The notes under the pieces were generated by a model. That model searched no databases, was not told where the DNA came from, and worked only from the letters and a program-made list of their open reading frames with translations. The translations under genes were made by a program, and so were the position numbers. This document shows, in pieces, positions 13,815 through 19,569 of a DNA stretch of 37,551 nt. The stretch spans positions 1 through 37,551 of the forward strand of contig CAZIET010000002.1 of NCBI GenBank assembly GCA_964538405.1. Reading direction: 5' to 3'. Position 1 is the first letter of the stretch, and every line of letters begins with the position of its first letter. Source of the DNA: JAGVWT01 sp964538405 (GTDB lineage Archaea > Nanobdellota > Nanobdellia > Pacearchaeales > GW2011-AR1).

Positions 13815-14182
13815 AAGCGCTTTCTTTAAAGCAGCCTTATGCCGAATTGATTGTTTCCGGAAAGAAAAGCATTGAGTTAAGAAAATGGAAGACAAATTTC
13901 AGAGGTAAATTCTTGGTTCATGCTTCAAAAATACCTGATTACGAAGCCATGGAAAAATGGGGTTTTAAGTCTCTTCCGACTGGTTTTATAGTGGGAAAGG
14001 CAGTTTTGGCAGATGTAAAAGAGTATAAAAACAAAGAAGACTTTGAGAAGGATATGGGCAAGCACGTCGCTGATTCGTCATTTGGGAGTTTCGGCTTTAT
14101 TTTAAAAAATGCCGAAAGGATAAGTCCGTTGATTCCAGCAAAGGGAAATTTAAATTTTTGGGAACACAAAGATGAAATATGA
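13811..14182 (+). CDS. ASCH-domain protein
   Basis: A 123-residue ASCH-domain protein (PUA-like fold): MKALSLKQPYAELIVSGKKSIELRKW is the hallmark (the GxKxxExR motif, here GKKSIELR), followed by GKFLVHASK and IVGKAVLADVKEY. ASCH proteins bind RNA or act as small RNA or nucleoside hydrolases, for example N4-acetylcytidine amidohydrolase; the substrate here is unknown. ATG 13811 overlaps the DUF167 stop (ATGA). The stop is overlapped by the metallopeptidase gene start. Confidence 0.83.
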   Translation: MKALSLKQPYAELIVSGKKSIELRKWKTNFRGKFLVHASKIPDYEAMEKWGFKSLPTGFIVGKAVLADVKEYKNKEDFEKDMGKHVADSSFGSFGFILKNAERISPLIPAKGNLNFWEHKDEI

Positions 14183-14561
14183 GGCTGCGCCAGATTTACA
14201 AATGAAAGTAGATGAAATAGCAAGAATTCTATTTCCTCACGTGGTGATGGAAAGGGTAAAAGTTTTCAGGAGCTATGGAAGCGTTTCTAGGAACACAATC
14301 GCAAGATGTCATGCTCTTGGGAAGTTAATGCAAAATGCTCTTGGAGTTAAGGCACATTATGCAATTGAATTCTTGACAGAAAATTTTGATAGATTAAGCG
14401 AAAAGGAAAGGACTAAGGTTATGGTTCATGAATTAATGCATATTCCAAAAAGTTTTGGCGGGGGATTCAAGCATCATGATTTTGTTTGCGATAAAAATGT
14501 GAATTTCTTTACAAGGCAATTTGAAGAATATAAAAAGAGAAAAAATGGATATATACTTTAA
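14172..14561 (+). CDS. Putative zinc metallopeptidase (HExxH)
   Basis: A 129-residue protein with a zinc site: VMVHELMHIPKSF (H86, E87, H90) and a downstream HHD (about 101-103) that could give the third ligand, the pattern of the archaeal/bacterial predicted metallopeptidase family with HELLHIP. A conserved-looking CHALGK (46-51) precedes it. No signal peptide, so cytoplasmic. It overlaps the ASCH stop by 11 bases and the next gene by 17. Proteolytic activity has been hard to show for relatives, so function is inferred. Confidence 0.72.
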   Translation: MKYEAAPDLQMKVDEIARILFPHVVMERVKVFRSYGSVSRNTIARCHALGKLMQNALGVKAHYAIEFLTENFDRLSEKERTKVMVHELMHIPKSFGGGFKHHDFVCDKNVNFFTRQFEEYKKRKNGYIL

Positions 14562-14874
14562 AAAGAAAAAAATCAAAATCCCTGTAAAAGAAGTTCCTCT
14601 TTACAGCACTGGTTTGATGTTTAGGACGAAAAATACAAGCAATCTTTATTTCAATCTTCGAGGGAAAAATATTTCTTTGACTTCCTGGTTTGTTTTCTTT
14701 CCATTTCTGGTTTTATGGGTTGACGAAAGAAGAAAGGTTGTAGATTTCAAAGTAGTAAGACCATTCACAATGGTAATTAATTCACAAAAAAAATTTCATT
14801 CCATAGTAGAAGTTCCGTTGAATATTAAAAACGTTAGGATTTTTGGATTCTTCGTCGGAAAAAGAAAGATTTAA
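14545..14874 (+). CDS. Unknown 109-residue protein, last gene of PolX-DUF167-ASCH-peptidase run
   Basis: A 109-residue, basic protein: MDIYFKKKKIKIPVKEVPLYST, then LYFNLRGKNISLTSWFVFFPFLVLWVDE with a Phe/Trp-rich stretch, and VVDFKVVRPFTMVI. The end (FGFFVGKRKI) is basic. The pattern GLMFR...LVLWVD...V...VRPF...I resembles the DUF192 fold, whose members usually start with a thiol-poor beta barrel, but identity is weak. Start ATG 14545 overlaps the peptidase by 17 bases; an in-frame TTG at 14521 is less likely. Function unknown. Confidence 0.55.
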   Translation: MDIYFKKKKIKIPVKEVPLYSTGLMFRTKNTSNLYFNLRGKNISLTSWFVFFPFLVLWVDERRKVVDFKVVRPFTMVINSQKKFHSIVEVPLNIKNVRIFGFFVGKRKI

Positions 14875-14912
14875 ATATGTCTTATGTATAGATATTGTAT
14901 AATCATTAAAAA

Positions 14913-14918
14913 GGAGGT
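14913..14918 (+). promoter_or_regulatory. Shine-Dalgarno of the 41-residue basic protein
   Basis: GGAGGT within AAGGAGGTAT, 6 bases before ATG 14925, one of the strongest ribosome-binding sites in the window. The TATA-like ATTTAAATAT at about 14869-14878 would give a leader of roughly 25 bases. Confidence 0.75.
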
Positions 14919-14924
14919 ATCAAA

Positions 14925-15050
14925 ATGGGAAAAGTAATTCTAAAAAACGCGATAAAAAGGCGACCTGGACATCTTTACTACATCGACGGCAAAGGAAATG
15001 TCTGCGAGGCAGTTATGGCTAGAGGCGGAAAGAAGAAAAAGAAGAGATAA
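14925..15050 (+). CDS. 41-residue basic protein, probably highly expressed
   Basis: A small open frame MGKVILKNAIKRRPGHLYY then IDGKGNVCEAVMARGG and a terminal run of lysines (KKKKKR). Evidence that it is real: a strong Shine-Dalgarno 6 bases upstream, a promoter at -50, codon use like neighbours, and a T-rich terminator after the stop. The R-x-P-G-x-L-Y-Y-I-D pattern and basic tail suggest a nucleic-acid- or ribosome-binding protein. I recall similar small archaeal proteins but cannot name a family. The single Cys (27) makes a zinc site unlikely. Confidence 0.7.
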   Translation: MGKVILKNAIKRRPGHLYYIDGKGNVCEAVMARGGKKKKKR

Positions 15051-15085
15051 TTCCTCTAATTTGTTTTTTATTTTTTAATAAATTT
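15051..15085. terminator. T-rich terminator between convergent genes
   Basis: TTTGTTTTTTATTTTTTAAT followed by more T runs between the stop at 15050 and the converging gene that ends at 15086. Archaeal terminators are T-runs without a required hairpin; this one reads as T-rich on the plus strand, serving the small protein gene. Confidence 0.55.
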
Positions 15086-15895
15086 TTATTTTTTACTTAA
15101 AATCATCCTGACTGTGAGTTCGTCGTCAGGGTTTGTTATTTCCGGAGACTTGTAATCGCTTATGTACACTTTCATTGTCATTTTTCCTTCTTTGGTTAGT
15201 TGGCTTAAATTATCCGGCAGCATAGATTCAATATCCCTGTTACCTTGATGTTCTTCCTTGAATTTGATTACTTTTTTGTTTAATTCTTCCAAAATATTTT
15301 TGTTCAAGTAGAGCAAATTCATATTACATAAGCTTTCCTCATTCAATCCATGTGAAGCTAAAGTTTCCTTACTTATTCCCTTGAACTCCTTCATTTCAAT
15401 AACATTTTTATTTTTGTCAACTATGATTATTCCCCTATTAACAGTTCCTGTTTCTGGAAGGCTGTTTTTCAAGATATATCCGACAATTGCAGGATTTTTA
15501 CTTATTTTAGAATGATTGACTAATGTTTGAAAAGCTTCCTCCCCATATATTTCATCTCCATTTGCAGCCACAAATTCATCATCAATTAAATCAATTGCAG
15601 AACAAAGTGCATCCTGTGTTCCCCATGGCCTGTTTCTTTTTTCAGGATCAAATTTTTGCAGAGCATATTCTACTGGAATTCCTTTGTATTCATTTCCAAA
15701 TTTAACCTTGAAAGGTTTCTCAGTTTTATTTCCGACAACAAAGATAATTTTGTCAAATGAGTTGGTTTTAAGTGCCTGGTCTAAAGAGTATTCAATTAAG
15801 GTCTCTCCATTTGGGCCAACTTGAGCGAATTGTTTTATTTTTCCTCCGAAACGGCTGGACATTCCCGCAACCATATAAAGAAGTGCCAGTGGCAT
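15086..15895 (-). CDS. Nucleotidyltransferase (NDP-sugar pyrophosphorylase type)
   Basis: A 269-residue sugar-nucleotidyltransferase-like protein. N-terminal nucleotide-binding motif reads LALLYMVAGMSSRFGGKIKQ (usual form LAAGxGxRxGxxKQ), then GETLIEYSLDQAL, IIFVVG, RPWGTQDALCSA (the G-T-A-x-A motif) and FVAANGDEIYG (metal-binding N-G-D). It should transfer a nucleotide to a sugar phosphate, but the sugar cannot be told. ATG 15895 is preferred to ATG 15904: the start lies 25.5 bp from the centre of TTTATAAA (15917-15924), exactly mirroring the divergent Kae1 gene. Confidence 0.78.
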   Translation of the reverse strand: MPLALLYMVAGMSSRFGGKIKQFAQVGPNGETLIEYSLDQALKTNSFDKIIFVVGNKTEKPFKVKFGNEYKGIPVEYALQKFDPEKRNRPWGTQDALCSAIDLIDDEFVAANGDEIYGEEAFQTLVNHSKISKNPAIVGYILKNSLPETGTVNRGIIIVDKNKNVIEMKEFKGISKETLASHGLNEESLCNMNLLYLNKNILEELNKKVIKFKEEHQGNRDIESMLPDNLSQLTKEGKMTMKVYISDYKSPEITNPDDELTVRMILSKK

Positions 15896-15916
15896 ATTGA
15901 GCATAATTTAAAATGT

Positions 15917-15924
15917 TTTATAAA
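15917..15924. promoter_or_regulatory. Palindromic TATA box shared by two divergent genes
   Basis: TTTATAAA, its own reverse complement, centred at 15920.5. ATG 15946 on the plus strand (Kae1) and ATG 15895 on the minus strand (sugar nucleotidyltransferase) are each 25.5 bp from the centre, the spacing of leaderless promoters elsewhere in the window. One TBP site therefore appears to serve both directions. Confidence 0.6.
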
Positions 15925-15945
15925 GATTTGTTGTATTTTTTGTTT

Positions 15946-16935
15946 ATGGCAACTGGACTTGGCTTAGAGTGCACTTCGCATACATTGGGGGTAGGTATTA
16001 TTAGAAATGGAAAAATATTGGCTAATGAAAAGGATTCTTACACTACTGAGCATGGGGGAATTATCCCTATGGAGGCCGCAAAACATCACGAAAGAGTTTT
16101 TAATGAAGTGTTGAATAAAGCTTTAGAGAAATCAAAAATAAAATTAGAACAATTAGATTTTATCAGTATATCAAATGCTCCGGGGCTTGCACCGTGTCTT
16201 GTTGTTGGCATGAAAAAAGCAAAAGAACTTTCCAGAAAATTGAACAAGCCGTTAGTCCCTGTAAATCATTGTATTAGTCATTTGGAAATAGGAAGAATAA
16301 CTGGGGCAAAAGATCCGGTGATGTTGTATGCTTCAGGGGCAAATACCCAAATAATAGCCTATGCCGGAGGCAAATACAGAATTTTTGGAGAAACTCTTGA
16401 TATTGGCATTGGAAACTTTCTTGACAATTTTGCAAGATATTTGGGAATTGGTTTTCCTGGAGGACCAAAGGTGGAGAAATTAGCCTTGAAAAGCAAGAAT
16501 TATATTGAATTGCCTTACAAAGTAAAAGGAATGGACATTGCACTTTCTGGAATATTAACTAACTTAAAACAGAAAGTTGAAAGCAAGAATTTTAAGAAAG
16601 AGGATTTGGCTTACTCTACACAGGAAACTGTTTTCGCTATGCTTGTTGAAGTTTCCGAAAGGGCCATGGCACACATTGGGAAAAAGGAATTATTACTTGG
16701 AGGAGGTGTGGGATGCAACAAAAGATTGCAGGAAATGTGCAGAATAATGTGCAAGGAAAGAAATGCCAAATTTTTTGTGCCTGAAAATTCATTGCTCGTT
16801 GATAACGGGGGAATGATAGCTTTCACAGGAGAACTAATGTTTAAAGCTGGCGTTAAATATTTACCAAGAGATTTGAGCAAAGTGGATATAAAACCAAGAC
16901 AAAGAACTGATGAAGTGGAAGTTACATGGCGCTAA
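15946..16935 (+). CDS. kae1: Kae1, tRNA N6-adenosine threonylcarbamoyltransferase (KEOPS)
   Basis: The catalytic subunit of KEOPS, transferring the threonylcarbamoyl group to A37 of ANN-decoding tRNAs. 329 residues, full length. The N-terminus MATGLGLECTSHTLGVGII (ASKHA fold), HGGIIPMEAAKHH, the metal-binding VNHCISHLEIGR (H108, H112), YASGANTQIIAY and GIGNFLDNFAR, and the C-terminal LVDNGGMIAFTG are all present. Not fused to a Bud32 kinase as in some archaea; a different mini-kinase sits at 30792. ATG 15946 is chosen over 15913 by the conserved N-terminus and by TATA spacing. The 3' end overlaps a convergent gene by 14 bases. Confidence 0.93.
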   Translation: MATGLGLECTSHTLGVGIIRNGKILANEKDSYTTEHGGIIPMEAAKHHERVFNEVLNKALEKSKIKLEQLDFISISNAPGLAPCLVVGMKKAKELSRKLNKPLVPVNHCISHLEIGRITGAKDPVMLYASGANTQIIAYAGGKYRIFGETLDIGIGNFLDNFARYLGIGFPGGPKVEKLALKSKNYIELPYKVKGMDIALSGILTNLKQKVESKNFKKEDLAYSTQETVFAMLVEVSERAMAHIGKKELLLGGGVGCNKRLQEMCRIMCKERNAKFFVPENSLLVDNGGMIAFTGELMFKAGVKYLPRDLSKVDIKPRQRTDEVEVTWR

Positions 16936-17470
16936 GAGAAAATGGCTTAGATATTTCATATTTGGCCGAAGAATCTTCTTTTTTTAATCCTAGTTGATTC
17001 ATCACTTTTTCCGTATCCCTTAAAACAACCCTTTCGATGGTAGATTCAGCGTCTTTTTCAGTGGCAAGAGAGTAAGTCATATTATTAAGGTCTACTTCTC
17101 CAATCCCCCTCCATTTATAACTAACATCTTTTTCTTTTGCAGCTTGGGATGGAGAAAATCTAATTTCATATCTTTGAGATTCCCTGACCAAATCTATATT
17201 TCCTATTCTTGGTATTTTTTTGCCATAATTATGATTACCTTCCTGTAGAGAGACAAATAGTTCTTGTAGTGTCTCGTTTAATCCCCTTTCTGCCAGGTAA
17301 AGGTCTACACTTTCTTTTATTCTTTCCACATTTTCCGGAGATTTTGCACGCCTTATGTCTAATCCAATGGAATTACCCATGGTCGGAATAGTTTCCTCAC
17401 AAATTTCTAATTTTTCTTCAAATGTTATTCCTTCTTCAAAAGCCCTTTCAATCAGCGTCTTTTTTCCCAT
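16922..17470 (-). CDS. Unknown 182-residue protein
   Basis: A 182-residue, acidic, soluble protein of unrecognised family: N-terminal helices (LIERAFEEGITFEEKLEIC), a central GNIDLVRESQRYEIRFSPSQ segment, and a beta-rich part GIGEVDLNNMTYSLATE. No signal peptide, membrane helix or obvious active site. Starts at ATG 17470; a TATA-like TTTAAAAG box lies 25 bp upstream (17491-17500). Convergent with kae1. Confidence 0.55.
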   Translation of the reverse strand: MGKKTLIERAFEEGITFEEKLEICEETIPTMGNSIGLDIRRAKSPENVERIKESVDLYLAERGLNETLQELFVSLQEGNHNYGKKIPRIGNIDLVRESQRYEIRFSPSQAAKEKDVSYKWRGIGEVDLNNMTYSLATEKDAESTIERVVLRDTEKVMNQLGLKKEDSSAKYEISKPFSLSAM

Positions 17471-17834
17471 GCTTCCGCTTATTTTCTTTACTTTAAAAGA
17501 ATTTGTGTGATTGTACTAAAATGTACTCTATTTCTATTTATAGTTTTTAAATCTACTTTTATCTGTCACACTCAGCCATGCTCGTAACTTTCCCTGCCCC
17601 CTTTGTTACTAATAACATGACTGATGTGGCAATTATATTCCAAAAATCTCAGGAAATCTTAATTTTATCTAGCTATTTTTGCAAGATTTAGCTTAGTTGG
17701 TTTTCCTCTTAATTCTGTATATTTTTCTTCGTAAGCTGCTTGGTAGCAAAACTTTTATAAATGGACTTTTGTGTTAATATTCATCCGATGAACGAATTAT
17801 CGCGAGGAGATAAACTCGTTCTTCACAAACTACA
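17471..17834. other. Intergenic region (364 bp): promoters, possible gene remnant, L7Ae leader
   Basis: The longest stretch without a convincing gene. It contains the minus-strand promoter of the 182-residue gene (near 17491), a short plus-strand frame at 17578-17691 that I do not accept as a gene, a coding-looking minus-strand fragment (17665-17754), the TATA box TTTTATAAAT (about 17753-17762) of the ribosomal operon, and the structured leader at 17788-17834. No tRNA or other named RNA recognised. Confidence 0.6.
17665..17754 (-). pseudogene. Possible remnant of a gene C-terminus
   Basis: Minus-strand open frame between two stops, without a start codon: KFCYQAAYEEKYTELRGK followed by PTKLNLAKIAR and a stop. 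The helix-like, charged composition with few stop-prone codons looks coding. It overlaps the L7Ae TATA box. Too short to name; chance is possible. Confidence 0.25.
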
Positions 17835-17853
17835 ATGGATGTCTATAACTTAG
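17788..17853 (+). promoter_or_regulatory. Leader of the L7Ae operon: hairpin and overlapping upstream ORF
   Basis: Arms GAACGA (17790-17795) and TCGTTC (17816-17821), plus TTATC (17797-17801) and GATAA (17809-17813), fold into an 11-bp interrupted hairpin whose loop contains GAGGA. The ATG at 17788 opens a 21-codon frame (MNELSRGDKLVLHKLQ...) that ends at 17853, inside the L7Ae gene in another frame. With the TATA box at about 17757 the transcript should start near 17783. A known theme is L7Ae controlling its own leader via a kink-turn; a canonical kink-turn is not obvious here. Confidence 0.45.
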
Positions 17854-18137
17854 TAGAAAGGGCAAAGAAATCTGGAAAGATAGAGAAAGGTACAAACGAA
17901 GTTACCAAGGCTATCGAGAGAGGAACTGCTAAATTCGTTGCTTATGCTTCTGACGTAGAACCAAAAGAAATTATTCAACATATTCCTATCTTATGCAAAG
18001 AAAAGAAAATTCCATGTCAAGCTGTAGATAGCAAACAAAAACTTGGAATAGCAGTTGGATTGCCAGTTTCAACTTCTTCTATAGCAATAATTGAAGCAGG
18101 CGATACAGATTCAGAAATTAAATCAATGAAGGCCTAA
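17835..18137 (+). CDS. rpl7ae: Ribosomal protein L7Ae
   Basis: A kink-turn RNA-binding protein that serves in the large ribosomal subunit and, in archaea, in C/D and H/ACA RNPs and RNase P. 100 residues, shorter than the usual about 120: it begins directly at MDVYNLVERAKKSGKIEKGTN and lacks part of the N-terminal extension. Core GTNEVTKAIERGTAKFVAYA, DVEPKEIIQHIPILC and the loop GLPVSTSSIAII are present. In-frame upstream codons reach a stop at 17811 without another ATG, so the start is firm. Heads a five-gene operon. Confidence 0.92.
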   Translation: MDVYNLVERAKKSGKIEKGTNEVTKAIERGTAKFVAYASDVEPKEIIQHIPILCKEKKIPCQAVDSKQKLGIAVGLPVSTSSIAIIEAGDTDSEIKSMKA

Positions 18138-18138
18138 G

Positions 18139-18342
18139 ATGTCAACACGCCAATCAAGATCTTCTAATATAGAACGTCAGGCAATTACTGAGCAAGTTAA
18201 TCTATATGATTTGGATGTGCTTCAAAGAGAGTTAGATGAATTAAATTATACAATGGCACTTGATGGAGATGATACTTCTCCGATGTCTCTTAAAGCATAC
18301 GAATCTCTTTCTCAACCAAGGGGAGGTTATAGAATAAATTAA
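18139..18342 (+). CDS. Unknown 67-residue protein inside ribosomal operon
   Basis: A 67-residue polar protein between L7Ae and S28e: it starts 1 base after the L7Ae stop and ends 1 base before the S28e ATG. An N-terminal Ser/Arg/Gln-rich stretch (MSTRQSRSSNIERQ) leads into an acidic helix VNLYDLDVLQRELDELNYTM and a tail PRGGYRIN. No family recognised. The tight spacing means it is co-expressed with ribosomal proteins and may be a lineage-specific translation accessory protein (inference). Confidence 0.65.
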   Translation: MSTRQSRSSNIERQAITEQVNLYDLDVLQRELDELNYTMALDGDDTSPMSLKAYESLSQPRGGYRIN

Positions 18343-18343
18343 A

Positions 18344-18640
18344 ATGGCAAAGACACAACAAAAGAAAGAAGGATCTCAACAACAATCTCAAAAAGGAAGC
18401 GATAGAATCACAACTGGAGAGGCAGTTCCTGCAATTGTCGAAGAACTTCTTGGAAGAACAGGATTCAGAGGAGAAATTACTCAAGTCAAATGTTTAGTTC
18501 AAACAGGGAAAGATGAAGGAAGATCAATGAGAAGAAATGTTCGTGGTCCTGTAAAGGTTGGTGATTTATTAATGCTCAGGGAAACAGAAATTGAAGCAAG
18601 AAGAATAAAATCAAAAGTAACAAAGGGAGCGTACACATAG
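18344..18640 (+). CDS. rps28e: Ribosomal protein S28e
   Basis: Small-subunit ribosomal protein S28e. The core AVPAIVEELLGRTGFRGEIT, QVKCLVQTGKDEGRSMRRNV and RGPVKVGDLLMLRETEIEAR is diagnostic. At 98 residues it is longer than the typical about 70, due to an N-terminal Gln/Ser/Lys extension (MAKTQQKKEGSQQQSQKGSD) and a short C-terminal tail. Typical archaeal neighbour of L7Ae and L24e. Confidence 0.93.
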   Translation: MAKTQQKKEGSQQQSQKGSDRITTGEAVPAIVEELLGRTGFRGEITQVKCLVQTGKDEGRSMRRNVRGPVKVGDLLMLRETEIEARRIKSKVTKGAYT

Positions 18641-18835
18641 ATGAGAAGCATTGATTATTCAGTCCGAGAAGAAAGAAAACCTTCTATTGAAGAGAAGAGG
18701 ATTACTGAAAGTATAATGCCTTATGTAGACAGTCATGGCGGAGCAGGAGCATATGTTAGAGTCAATGGATCTAGAGCAACTATTCATGTTTTACCTTACG
18801 GTCAATTAGCTGAAGGAGAAACCTACGATGCCTAA
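18641..18835 (+). CDS. Unknown 64-residue protein inside ribosomal operon
   Basis: Starts at the base after the S28e stop and overlaps the L24e start by 8 bases, so firmly operonic. 64 residues: charged N-terminus (MRSIDYSVREERKPSIEEKR), then a compact beta part GGAGAYVRVNGSRATIHVLP. No family recognised. As with the 67-residue gene, position suggests a translation-related role, not proved. Confidence 0.62.
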   Translation: MRSIDYSVREERKPSIEEKRITESIMPYVDSHGGAGAYVRVNGSRATIHVLPYGQLAEGETYDA

Positions 18836-19079
18836 ATGTGTTTATTGTGATAAAGAATATGATATTCACAGGGGAGTAACTATAGTTACAAACAAAGGAA
18901 ATATCAATTATTTGTGTTCCTCAAAATGCAGAAAGAACATGGCAATGAAAAGAAGAAAGGTCAGATGGGTTGACAAGGCAATAATGAGCAAAGAGGAACA
19001 AGTTGAAGCAATGAAAAAAGCTGAGGAAGAAAAGGAAGACAAGGCAGTTGTTATTGCAGAAGCAAACGGAAAGAAATAA
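18828..19079 (+). CDS. rpl24e: Ribosomal protein L24e
   Basis: Large-subunit ribosomal protein L24e with a zinc-finger: MPKCVYCDKEYDIHRGVTIV (C4, C7) and YLCSSKCRKN (C30, C34), then MKRRKVRWVDKA. 83 residues, with a Lys/Glu-rich C-terminal extension. It overlaps the upstream unknown gene by 8 bases. Classic order L7Ae-S28e-L24e is retained, but interrupted by two unknown genes. Confidence 0.93.
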   Translation: MPKCVYCDKEYDIHRGVTIVTNKGNINYLCSSKCRKNMAMKRRKVRWVDKAIMSKEEQVEAMKKAEEEKEDKAVVIAEANGKK

Positions 19080-19082
19080 TTC

Positions 19083-19424
19083 TTAATTATTAAAATACTC
19101 TGGTTCAAGCCGTACTTTTCGTTCTGAAAATAAATAATCAGATACCTCTTTTGCTATGGATTCTGCTCTTTTTACCGAATTCCATTCTTTAGGATCACCG
19201 GCTTTTAATGTGAAAGCATCTAAAGGTCCAGGAGTTCCTAAAGCCAATATATCTGGCTCTTCATTACCTACTTGATATACAATACCAGCTCCAACCTTTG
19301 CAGGATTATCCTTTCCAAAAGGACAATTTGGTAATATTCCATAAACTATATGCATAATTTTTACGTTTTGAGGAACATTATCCACTAATTTTCGTGCTAA
19401 ATCCTTGGGCTCATTTTCAGACAT
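19083..19424 (-). CDS. Unknown 113-residue protein
   Basis: A 113-residue soluble protein of no recognised family, convergent with L24e. Features: IVYGILPNCPFGKDNPAKVGAG (a Cys and glycine-rich loop), GIVYQVGNEEPDILALGTPG and a C-terminal helix SVKRAESIAKEVSDYLFSER. No signal peptide or membrane helix. TATA-like TTTTTAAAT is centred 25 bp upstream of its ATG at 19424. Confidence 0.55.
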   Translation of the reverse strand: MSENEPKDLARKLVDNVPQNVKIMHIVYGILPNCPFGKDNPAKVGAGIVYQVGNEEPDILALGTPGPLDAFTLKAGDPKEWNSVKRAESIAKEVSDYLFSERKVRLEPEYFNN

Positions 19425-19569
19425 AATTTTAATTCTATCTATTTGTTTTTAAATGTTATGAAACTAGAATCCTATATGAATTCTACCCTTTCCCGTCGAG
19501 AAACACCCAATTTTTGGTAGCAAGCTTTTTAAAGAATAGTTGGTTTTTTGTATTGGATTTTTACTAAAA

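Noticed and set aside
17578..17691. 37-codon plus-strand open frame in the 364-bp intergenic region
   Set aside because: No promoter spacing or ribosome-binding site, hydrophobic without clear helix pattern, and it overlaps a better-looking minus-strand frame.
17540..17760. tRNA or other stable RNA gene
   Set aside because: No T-loop GTTCRA pattern, no acceptor stem pairing, and nothing else matches a known RNA family by eye.
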